Assembly (NCBI RefSeq): GCF_900491935.1
Contig: NZ_UEXK01000004.1
Coordinates: 3,224,128 to 3,263,848, forward strand
DNA: 39,721 nt
Direction of reading: 5' to 3'
Source of the DNA: Klenkia terrae
GTDB lineage: Bacteria; Actinomycetota; Actinomycetes; Mycobacteriales; Geodermatophilaceae
Shown: piece after piece, positions 16,304 to 23,527 of the stretch
Position numbering within the stretch: position 1 is the stretch's first letter
Layout of the letters: every line of letters begins with the position of its first letter
Notes under the pieces: model-generated
Databases searched by the model: none
Told to the model about the DNA's origin: nothing
The model's input: the letters and a program-made list of their open reading frames with translations, nothing else
Program-made: the position numbers and the translations under genes

Positions 16304-17461
16304 GTGGGTAACAACGCCGGCGGGCTGTACGCGCTGACCGAGGAGCACCAGGCGATCCGGGAGGCGGTCCGTGACATCGCCGAGCGCGAGATCGCCCCGT
16401 GGGCCGCTGAGTGCGACGCGGACTCCCGGTACCCGATCGAGGCGCAGAAGGCGCTCACGGCGGCGGGTTTCCACGCCACCCACATCGAGGAGCAGTACGG
16501 CGGCGAGGGTGCCGACGCGATCGCGACCTGCATCGTGATCGAGGAGGTCGCCCGGGTCGACGTCAGCGCCTCGCTGATCCCCGCGGTGAACAAGCTGGGT
16601 TCGGTCCCGGTGATCCTGTCGGCTTCCGAGGAGCTCAAGCAGAAGGTGCTGCCCTCGATCGCCGCCGGTGACGCGATGATCAGCTACGGCCTGTCCGAGC
16701 GGGAGGCCGGCTCCGACGCCGCGGCCATGAAGACCCGGGCGCGCCTGGAGGGCGACACCTGGGTGCTCAACGGCGCCAAGGCCTGGATCACGAACGCCGG
16801 GGTCAGCGAGTGGTACACGGTCATGGCCGTCACCGACCCGGACAAGGGCGCCAACGGCATCTCCGCCTTCGTCGTGCACCGCGACGACCCCGGCTTCGAG
16901 GTGGGCGCCAAGGAGCGCAAGATGGGGATCAAGGGATCACCGACCTGCGAGCTGCACTTCACCGACTGCACGATCCCGGCCGACCGGATCATCGGCGAGC
17001 CCGGTACCGGGTTCAAGACCGCGCTCAAGACGCTGGACTTCACCCGGCCGACCATCGGCGCGCAGGCCGTCGGCGTAGCGCAGGGCGCTCTGGACGCAGC
17101 GATCGCCTACACGAAGGACCGCAAGCAGTTCGGGAAGAGCACCTCGGACTTCCAGGGCGTGCAGTTCATGCTCGCCGACATGGCCATGAAGATCGAGGCC
17201 GCCCGGCACCTGGTGTACGTCGCCGCTGCGCGCGGGGAGACCGGCGGGCCGGACCTGACCATGGTGTCGGCGTCGTCCAAGGCGTTCGCCTCCGACGTCG
17301 CGATGCAGGTGACCACCGACGCCGTCCAGCTGTTCGGCGGGGCCGGGTACACCCAGGACTTCCCGGTCGAGCGGATGATGCGCGACGCGAAGATCACCCA
17401 GATCTACGAGGGCACCAACCAGATCCAGCGGATGGTGATCGCGCGCAACATCCTGCGCTGA
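16304..17461 (+). CDS. Acyl-CoA dehydrogenase (FadE25-like)
   Basis: A 385-residue FAD flavoprotein that oxidises acyl-CoA to the trans-2-enoyl form. The layout is typical: an N-terminal helical domain, YGLSEREAGSDAAAM and WITNAG in the beta domain for FAD/substrate binding, and a C-terminal helical domain ending QIYEGTNQIQRMVIARNIL, where Glu369 is the likely catalytic base. The position directly after purE matches FadE25 (Rv3274c) of M. tuberculosis. The GTG start fits a leaderless promoter. Chain-length preference cannot be told; short or branched chains are plausible given the nearby carboxylase and CoA-transferase. Confidence 0.93.
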   Translation: MGNNAGGLYALTEEHQAIREAVRDIAEREIAPWAAECDADSRYPIEAQKALTAAGFHATHIEEQYGGEGADAIATCIVIEEVARVDVSASLIPAVNKLGSVPVILSASEELKQKVLPSIAAGDAMISYGLSEREAGSDAAAMKTRARLEGDTWVLNGAKAWITNAGVSEWYTVMAVTDPDKGANGISAFVVHRDDPGFEVGAKERKMGIKGSPTCELHFTDCTIPADRIIGEPGTGFKTALKTLDFTRPTIGAQAVGVAQGALDAAIAYTKDRKQFGKSTSDFQGVQFMLADMAMKIEAARHLVYVAAARGETGGPDLTMVSASSKAFASDVAMQVTTDAVQLFGGAGYTQDFPVERMMRDAKITQIYEGTNQIQRMVIARNILR

Positions 17462-17466
17462 GCGCC

Positions 17467-17493
17467 GCGGGGCCGTCCACCGGACGGCCCCGC
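17467..17493. terminator. Bidirectional terminator between fadE and scoB
   Basis: A perfect 12-bp GC-rich stem (17467–17478 with 17482–17493) closes a three-base loop, lying six bases past the fadE stop and seven bases from the convergent scoB stop. There is no T-tract, as is common in actinobacteria. Confidence 0.75.
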
Positions 17494-17500
17494 AGCCGCC

Positions 17501-18169
17501 TCAGGCGCTCAGGGGGAGCTGCATCTCCCGCACGTCGTCGGCGACGGTCAGCGGCGCGCCGGTGGCCGCGACGACCTCGTCGGCGGTGACCCCGGGTGCG
17601 GTCTCCCGGAGCACGAAGCCGCCGTCGGTGACGTCGACGACGGCCAGGTCGGTGATGACCCGGTCGACGCAGCCCTTGCCGGTCAGGGGCAGGGTGCACT
17701 CCTGCACGAGCTTGGGCGACCCGTCGCGGGCGACGTGCTCCATCATCAGGATGACCCGGCGTGCGCCGTGGACGAGGTCCATCGCCCCGCCCATGCCGTT
17801 CACCATCTTGCCGGGGATGAGCCAGTTGGCCAGGTCTCCGCGCGGGTTGACCTGCATGGCACCGAGGACGGCGACGTCGATGTGCTTGCCGCGGATCATC
17901 CCGAACGACAGCGCGGAGTCGAAGAAGCTCGCGCCGGGCTGCAGGGTGACGGTCTCCTTGCCGGCGTTGATCAGGTCGGGGTCCTCGTCGCCCTCGAAGG
18001 GGTAGGGGCCGACGCCGAGGACGCCGTTCTCGGACTGCAGCACCACGTGCACGCCGTCGGGGATGAAGTTGGGCACCAGGGTGGGCATGCCGATGCCGAG
18101 GTTGACGTAGGAGCCGTCCGCCAGGTCCAGGGCGACGCGGGCGGCGAGCTGGTCGCGGGTGAGGGCCAC
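17501..18169 (-). CDS. scoB: 3-oxoacid CoA-transferase subunit B
   Basis: A 222-residue beta subunit of a succinyl-CoA:3-ketoacid-type CoA-transferase. It has the NLGIGMPT segment and the [11 protein letters not shown] motif in which Glu47 is the residue that forms the enzyme-CoA thioester. A second conserved [14 protein letters not shown] segment follows. It starts with GTG one base after the scoA stop, so the subunits are coupled. With scoA it probably activates acetoacetate or related oxoacids with succinyl-CoA; the exact substrate is inference. Confidence 0.94.
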   Translation of the reverse strand: MALTRDQLAARVALDLADGSYVNLGIGMPTLVPNFIPDGVHVVLQSENGVLGVGPYPFEGDEDPDLINAGKETVTLQPGASFFDSALSFGMIRGKHIDVAVLGAMQVNPRGDLANWLIPGKMVNGMGGAMDLVHGARRVILMMEHVARDGSPKLVQECTLPLTGKGCVDRVITDLAVVDVTDGGFVLRETAPGVTADEVVAATGAPLTVADDVREMQLPLSA

Positions 18170-18170
18170 G

Positions 18171-18941
18171 TCAGTTCTCCTGTCCGGTGGTGGGGCGGGG
18201 GCGGGTGGTGCGCTTCTCGATGTCCTTGCCCTCGGGGCCGACCTCGACGACGCGCTGCACGAAGACCCCCGGCAGGTGGATGGACCCGGGCGGGATCTCC
18301 CCGGGTTCGACCAGCTCCTCGACCTCGGCGATGGTCACCTTCCCCGCCATCCCGGCGAGGGGGTTGAAGTTCTGGGCGGAGGAGTGGAAGACGAGGTTGC
18401 CGTGCCGGTCGCCCACGGCGGCGCGGACGAGCCCGAAGTCGGCGGTCAGCGCGGTCTCCAGCACGTACTGGACGCCGTCGAACTCGCGGATCTCCTTGGG
18501 CTTCGACGTCTCGACGACGTCGCCGTCGGCGTCGTAGCGCACCGGGATGCCGCCGTCGGCGACCATCGTGCCCACCCCGGTCGGGGTGTAGAAGGCGGGG
18601 ATGCCGCAGCCGCCGGCGCGCAGCCGCTCGGCCAGCGTGCCCTGCGGGGTCAGCTCCACGTCCAGCTGGCCGGACAGGTACAGCCGGGCCAGCTCCTTGT
18701 TCCCCCCGACGAACGAGGAGATCGTGCGGGTGATCCGACCGGCGTAGAGCAGCACGCCCAGGGCGGCGTCGTCGACCCCGCAGTTGTTGCTGATCGTGGT
18801 CAGCCGGTCCGCGCCCTGCTCGAGCAGGGCGTCGATCAGCTTGATCGGCACCCCGCAGAGACCGAACCCGCCCACGGCCAACGACGAGCCGGAGCCGATG
18901 TCGGCCACCGCCTCCGCAGCACTGGCGACGACCTTGTCCAT
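18171..18941 (-). CDS. scoA: 3-oxoacid CoA-transferase subunit A
   Basis: A 256-residue alpha subunit partnering ScoB. The N-terminal glycine-rich CoA-binding region reads GGFGLCGVP at 24–32, followed by TTISNNCG and [14 protein letters not shown], and the C-terminal region has [17 protein letters not shown], all typical. The ATG at 18941 begins at the family start; the open frame upstream is only shadow of the next gene. It lies 34 bases after the TIGR03089 gene, so LCP, TIGR03089, scoA and scoB may form one transcript. Confidence 0.94.
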   Translation of the reverse strand: MDKVVASAAEAVADIGSGSSLAVGGFGLCGVPIKLIDALLEQGADRLTTISNNCGVDDAALGVLLYAGRITRTISSFVGGNKELARLYLSGQLDVELTPQGTLAERLRAGGCGIPAFYTPTGVGTMVADGGIPVRYDADGDVVETSKPKEIREFDGVQYVLETALTADFGLVRAAVGDRHGNLVFHSSAQNFNPLAGMAGKVTIAEVEELVEPGEIPPGSIHLPGVFVQRVVEVGPEGKDIEKRTTRPRPTTGQEN

Positions 18942-18975
18942 GCAGCGACCACCATCCATCGAGTGGCTGGGCGGA

Positions 18976-19770
18976 TCAGCTCGCGGCGGGGCGGCCCAGC
19001 TCGCGGATCCCGTCGAGCCTGAGGCCGAGGGTAGCGGTGACCCCTTCGGTCTCCGCCCGGTGCTGCAACTGGGCGGAAACCGGGTTGCGGCACAGCACGA
19101 GGGAGGCGCCCGCGGCGAGCGGGGCCAGCAACCAGGCCACGGGGCCGGCCTCGGTGGCGGTGCGCTCGTCGACGAGCACCCGGTCGCCGGCCACCATCCC
19201 GAGCCGGTCGGCGAGCGCGACGGCGGAGTCGACCAGGCCGCCGAGGGTGAGCTCGAGCCCGGCGACCAGGAGACCCGGTGCGGCAGGGTCCGGCTGCACG
19301 TAGGGCGCGAAGTGGTCACCGTGGGCACGGACCTCGAGGGCGAAGTCTCGGGCTTCGCCGGCGTACCCGGTCATGCCCAGGCCGAGCGGGTGCAGCGACA
19401 ACCCGACGAGCTCGGCGGCGCCCTGCTCCTCGATCGCGGCCAGCCGGCCCTGCTCGGCGAGCACGAGGTCGACGTCGGCCAGGTGGCCGTCGTCCTCCGC
19501 CGCGGTGTCGACGACGGCGGCCCCGCAGGACCACACGGCCAGCAGGACGGCGGCGGTCTGCCAGTGCACCGGGAGGGCCGGGGCCACCCGGCTGCCGGGC
19601 CCGATGTCGAACTCGTCCTGCAGCAGGTTGGCCGTCTTGGCCACCCAGTTCGCCGTGGTGGCACCGGACAGCTCGACCCGCTCGCCGGTCGCGTCGTCGT
19701 AGTGGGTGATCAGCGGCGCGGCACCGTCGCGGCGGACGACCGCGGCGAGCAGGTCGGCGGGGACCGGCAT
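18976..19770 (-). CDS. TIGR03089 family protein (truncated adenylating-enzyme homologue)
   Basis: A 264-residue protein resembling the N-terminal part of acyl-CoA synthetases. It has SGATTANWVAKTANLLQDEF and VAPALPVHWQTAAVLLAVWS, as in AMP-binding domains. The Ser/Thr/Gly P-loop (TSGTTG-type) is replaced by DPAAPGLLVAG, and the C-terminal lid domain is missing. It is therefore unlikely to make an acyl-adenylate in the usual way; a binding or regulatory role is a guess. The ATG at 19770 overlaps the LCP stop as ATGA; an in-frame GTG four codons earlier is less likely. A homologue next to an LCP gene is known in mycobacteria (Rv3268/Rv3267). Confidence 0.8.
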   Translation of the reverse strand: MPVPADLLAAVVRRDGAAPLITHYDDATGERVELSGATTANWVAKTANLLQDEFDIGPGSRVAPALPVHWQTAAVLLAVWSCGAAVVDTAAEDDGHLADVDLVLAEQGRLAAIEEQGAAELVGLSLHPLGLGMTGYAGEARDFALEVRAHGDHFAPYVQPDPAAPGLLVAGLELTLGGLVDSAVALADRLGMVAGDRVLVDERTATEAGPVAWLLAPLAAGASLVLCRNPVSAQLQHRAETEGVTATLGLRLDGIRELGRPAAS

Positions 19771-21314
19771 CAGTTGATGCACCCGGTGTCGTCGGCGGTG
19801 CGCGGGTCCTCGCCCTGGACGGTCGCCTCGGACGTCGCGGCGGCCGGGGTCGAGAGAGCAGCGCCGATGCCGTTGAAGTCCGAGCCGATGACCAGCTGGA
19901 CCGTGCCCGCTGTGACGTCGTCCACCTGGGCCGTGGTGGCCCCGGGGATCTGGCCGGCCAGGGTCGCGGCGAGCGCTTCGTCACCGGCGGCGTAGCGGAT
20001 CTCCGTCGCCGTGTAGGCGGCAGAGTCGGCGTTGCCGGTGCTCGCGATGGTGAACCCGGCGGCGGTCAGGTCGTCGGCGGCGGTCCCGGCGACCCCGCCG
20101 ACCCCGGAACCGTTGAAGACCGCCACCGAGACGTCGGCTGGGTCCACGGTCTCGACCGGGGCCTCGCTCACCGGGGCCTCGGTCGGCGCGGCGGCGTCGG
20201 CGGACAGGTTCGCGAAGAAGGTGTGCAGGGTGTCCTCGTCCTGCAGCTGCAGGATGTACCGGCCGGCGTCGTCCTCGCTGTCGCCGACGTAGGGGATGGT
20301 CTGGAAGTCGATGCTCCCGGCGCTGACCGACTGCATCTGGGCGGCCAGGTCGAACAGGTCGAGGGTCTGGTCGACGGTCAGCGAGTCGGCCGCCGCCTGC
20401 ACCAGCTCGCGCTGCTTGCCGAGGTCGAGCAGCACGTTCTCCGACAGCATCTTCCGGATCATGGCGGCGATGAAGTACTGCTGCCGGATGATCCGGTCGA
20501 AGTCGCCGCGCGGCAGGCCGTGCCGCTGCCGGACGAAGGCCAGGGCCTGGGTGCCCTCGATGGTGGAGACGCCGGCCGGCAGGTCGACGCCGGAGAAGTC
20601 GTCCTGCACCGCGTTGCACAGGTTGACGTCGACCCCGCCGATCACCGAGGACAGGTTGAAGAAGCCGAGCAGGTCGACCTCGGCGTAGTGGTCGATGGCC
20701 AGCCCGGTGAGTTGGCTGATCGTCTGGATGAGCAGCTGGGCCCCGGCCGCCTGGGTCTGGGCGTCCGTCGCGCCGGCGGGGGCGTCGGCCATGCCGTAGG
20801 CGTAGGCGGCGTTGAGCTTGTCCTGGCCGTGGCCCGGGATCTCGACGTAGGAGTCGCGGGGGAACGAGACGAAGGAGGCCTTGGCCCCGTTGGCCGGGAT
20901 GTGCACCAGGATCATCGTGTCGGTGTTGGTGCCCTCGTTGGCCTCGGTGCCGAGCTCGGCCAGCTGCTCATCGGTGGCGCTGGCGCGGCTGTCGTTGCCG
21001 ACTAGCAGCAGGTTCATCGCCTCGCCGTCGACGCCGGCGCCGTCCTCGTTGCCGTCTGCGGGGATGGCGTCTGTGCGGTTCACGCTGGCCTCCACCACCC
21101 GGCCCAGGTACCAGCCCCAGCCGCTGGTGCCCAGGAGGACCGCGGCGACCAACCCGGCCACCAGGCGGGCCCCGACGGCCGCGCGGCTGGTGCCGGTCCG
21201 GGCTCCCGACCGCGGCCGGCCGGCCGGCTCGGCGGCGGCATGACGGGACGCCCGCCCGGCGCGCGGGTCGAGCCGCGGGGGCAGCGGGCGGAGGTTGTCG
21301 TCGGATCTGCTCAC
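19770..21314 (-). CDS. LCP (LytR-CpsA-Psr) family glycopolymer ligase with LytR_C domain
   Basis: A 514-residue membrane protein that should attach polyprenyl-phosphate-linked glycopolymers to peptidoglycan on the outer face. An Arg/Pro-rich cytoplasmic tail (1–50) is followed by one transmembrane helix (about 51–71) and the LCP domain (about 98–330). Phosphate-binding residues are visible in GNDSR (Arg110), TDTMILVHI (Asp132), SFPRDSYV (Arg153, Asp154), KLNAAYAYG (Lys166, Asn168) and RQRHGLPRGDFDRIIRQQYF. A LytR_C domain with VSVAVFNGSGVGG covers about 395–490. The GTG at 21314 is chosen over 21326 because TGAGGA precedes it. Divergent from rmlBD, it is the probable ligase for a rhamnose-linked wall polymer. 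Confidence 0.93.
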   Translation of the reverse strand: MSRSDDNLRPLPPRLDPRAGRASRHAAAEPAGRPRSGARTGTSRAAVGARLVAGLVAAVLLGTSGWGWYLGRVVEASVNRTDAIPADGNEDGAGVDGEAMNLLLVGNDSRASATDEQLAELGTEANEGTNTDTMILVHIPANGAKASFVSFPRDSYVEIPGHGQDKLNAAYAYGMADAPAGATDAQTQAAGAQLLIQTISQLTGLAIDHYAEVDLLGFFNLSSVIGGVDVNLCNAVQDDFSGVDLPAGVSTIEGTQALAFVRQRHGLPRGDFDRIIRQQYFIAAMIRKMLSENVLLDLGKQRELVQAAADSLTVDQTLDLFDLAAQMQSVSAGSIDFQTIPYVGDSEDDAGRYILQLQDEDTLHTFFANLSADAAAPTEAPVSEAPVETVDPADVSVAVFNGSGVGGVAGTAADDLTAAGFTIASTGNADSAAYTATEIRYAAGDEALAATLAGQIPGATTAQVDDVTAGTVQLVIGSDFNGIGAALSTPAAATSEATVQGEDPRTADDTGCIN

Positions 21315-21490
21315 GGGTGTCCTCACGTCGTGCCGGTGCGCCGTGGTGCCGCACCGGGGTCGTCCGGCGCGCGGAGTCGAGGCCTGACGATACGTCGAGG
21401 ACCGGGGAGGACGAGGTTGCGCCCCGGTCTCTGGAAGACTGCGGACCCGATCGTCTGCTCCGACCACCCACTGCGAAGGACACCGACTCG
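21315..21490. promoter_or_regulatory. Divergent promoter region between LCP gene and rmlBD
   Basis: This 176-base gap should hold promoters for both directions. A TATCGT hexamer on the minus strand (21387–21392) could be the -10 of the LCP gene. GAAGGA at 21475–21480 is the rmlB ribosome site. No operator repeat is obvious. Confidence 0.35.
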
Positions 21491-22486
21491 ATGCGCATCC
21501 TGGTCACCGGCGGCGCCGGCTTCATCGGCTCCCACTACGTCCGGACCATGCTCTCCGGGGGTTACCCCGGGTACGAGGACGCCGAGGTCACCGTCTTCGA
21601 CAAGCTCACCTACGCCGGGAACCTGGCCAACCTCGCCCCGGTCGCCGACAACCCGCGCTACCGGTTCGTCCAGGGCGACATCTGCGTGCCGGCCGACCTG
21701 GACGCGGCCCTGCCCGGTCACGACGTCGTCGTCAACTTCGCCGCCGAGTCCCACGTCGACCGGTCGATCACCGGCGCCGCGGAGTTCGTGCTGACCAACG
21801 TGCTCGGCGCCCAGCAGGTCTTCGAGGCCTCGCTGCGGCACGGCGTCGGCCGGGTCGTGCACGTCTCGACCGACGAGGTGTACGGCTCCATCGACGAGGG
21901 CTCCTGGGTCGAGGACCACATCCTGGAGCCCAACTCGCCCTACTCGGCCGCGAAGGCCGGCAGCGACCTGATCGCCCGGGCCTACGCCAAGACCTACGGG
22001 CTCAACATCTCGATCACCCGCTGCAGCAACAACTACGGGCCGTACCACTTCCCGGAGAAGGTCATCCCGCTGTTCGTGACCAACCTGCTCGACGGGCAGA
22101 AGGTCCCGCTCTACGGCGAGGGCGCCAACGTCCGGGACTGGCTGTTCGTCGACGACCACTGCCGGGGGATCCAACTGGTCGTGGAGAAGGGCCAGCCCGG
22201 GGAGTACTACAACATCGGTGGCGGTCGGGAGCTGTCCAACCGTGAGCTCACGGAGAAGCTGCTGGAGGCGACCGGTCGGGACTGGAGCTTCGTCCAGGAG
22301 ATCGTCGACCCGCGTGGCGGCGGGCACGACCTGCGCTACTCGGTCGACTACTCCAAGACCGGCGCGCTGGGCTACGCCCCCCGCATGACGTTCGAGGACG
22401 GCCTCGCGCTCACCGTGCAGTGGTACCGGGACAACCGGTCGTGGTGGGAGCCGCTGAAGGCCTCGGCCGCGACGGCGCGCTCGTGA
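21491..22486 (+). CDS. rmlB: dTDP-glucose 4,6-dehydratase
   Basis: A 331-residue short-chain dehydrogenase/reductase that converts dTDP-glucose to dTDP-4-keto-6-deoxyglucose, second step to dTDP-L-rhamnose. It has the NAD-binding TGGAGFIGS at 6–14, the active-site STDEVYG at 126–132, YSAAK at 151–155 (Tyr151, Lys155), and CSNNYGPYHFPEK and NVRDWLFVDDHC in the substrate domain. ATG at 21491 follows GAAGGA. The stop overlaps rmlD by four bases. rmlA and rmlC are not in this window. Confidence 0.96.
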   Translation: MRILVTGGAGFIGSHYVRTMLSGGYPGYEDAEVTVFDKLTYAGNLANLAPVADNPRYRFVQGDICVPADLDAALPGHDVVVNFAAESHVDRSITGAAEFVLTNVLGAQQVFEASLRHGVGRVVHVSTDEVYGSIDEGSWVEDHILEPNSPYSAAKAGSDLIARAYAKTYGLNISITRCSNNYGPYHFPEKVIPLFVTNLLDGQKVPLYGEGANVRDWLFVDDHCRGIQLVVEKGQPGEYYNIGGGRELSNRELTEKLLEATGRDWSFVQEIVDPRGGGHDLRYSVDYSKTGALGYAPRMTFEDGLALTVQWYRDNRSWWEPLKASAATARS

Positions 22487-23367
22487 GAACCGCCTGGTTG
22501 GTGACCGGCGCCCGGGGCCAGCTCGGGCACGACCTGCTGGACGTCCTGTCGAACCGGACCGGCGACGCCGTCACCGCCGTCGGCCGGCAGGAGATGGACC
22601 TGACGGACGAGTCGTCGGTCAGGTCCGTGGTCCGCGCGTGGATCGCCTCGTCTGCGGACGTGGACCGGCGGGTCCTCGTCAACGCGGCGGCCTACACCGC
22701 GGTCGACGCCGCGGAGGCCGACGAGGAGACCGCCCTGGTGGTCAACGGTCGGGCGCCCGGCTGGATGGCCCAGGAGCTCGACGGGCGCGGCCGCCTGGTT
22801 CACGTGTCGACCGACTACGTCTTCGGCGGCGACGCCGACATCCCCTACCCGGTGGATGCGCCTGTGGCCCCCCGGTCGGCCTACGGGCGGACGAAGGCGG
22901 CGGGGGAGCGTGCCGTCCAGGAGGTGGACGGCGACTCGTCGATCGTCCGGACGGCGTGGGTCTACGGCCGGCACGGTGGCAACTTCGTGCGGACGATGAC
23001 CAACCTGCAGGCGCAGCGCGAGACGATCTCCGTGGTGGATGACCAGGTCGGCTCGCCGACCTGGTCGGCGGACCTGGCCGCAGGCCTGGTCGGGCTGGGT
23101 GTGGCCGAGGGGCCGGTCGCTCCGGTCCTGCACTACACGAACACCGGCGCAGTCAGTTGGCACGGCTTGGCCCGGGCCGTCTTCGAGGAGCTCGGAGCCG
23201 ATCCCGCACGAGTCTTGAGGACGTCGTCGGCGGACTTCGTCCGTCCCGCGCCGCGCCCGGCGTACTCCGTGCTGGACGGGTCCGACTGGGACGCTGCGGG
23301 CCTGCCGGAACGGCAGGACTGGCGGACCGCCCTCGCCTGCGCCATGTCGGTGGGCTTCAAGGACTGA
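22483..23367 (+). CDS. rmlD: dTDP-4-dehydrorhamnose reductase
   Basis: A 294-residue reductase for the last step of dTDP-L-rhamnose synthesis. It shows VTGARGQLGHDL near 7–18, NAAAYTAVDAAE, the catalytic STDYVFGG and YGRTKAAGE (Tyr-x3-Lys), and a DDQVGSPTW substrate loop. GTG at 22483 overlaps the rmlB stop (GTGA), so the pair is coupled. No RmlC domain is fused to it. The 160 bases after it, before the amidase, contain only that gene's leader. Confidence 0.95.
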   Translation: MRTAWLVTGARGQLGHDLLDVLSNRTGDAVTAVGRQEMDLTDESSVRSVVRAWIASSADVDRRVLVNAAAYTAVDAAEADEETALVVNGRAPGWMAQELDGRGRLVHVSTDYVFGGDADIPYPVDAPVAPRSAYGRTKAAGERAVQEVDGDSSIVRTAWVYGRHGGNFVRTMTNLQAQRETISVVDDQVGSPTWSADLAAGLVGLGVAEGPVAPVLHYTNTGAVSWHGLARAVFEELGADPARVLRTSSADFVRPAPRPAYSVLDGSDWDAAGLPERQDWRTALACAMSVGFKD

Positions 23368-23527
23368 CGTCGGGGAAGGGGGCCCGCCGCGGTTGCCGGG
23401 CGGCTGATCGGGCCGTTGTCGGAGGTGCAGCGCTCAAGGTCGGCCTCACGGGTGTCGATGTAGCAGTCGGAACAGGCTCACCATCCGCAGGTGGGTCGCT
23501 GCTCGTCGCCCAACGGAGGACCCACTC

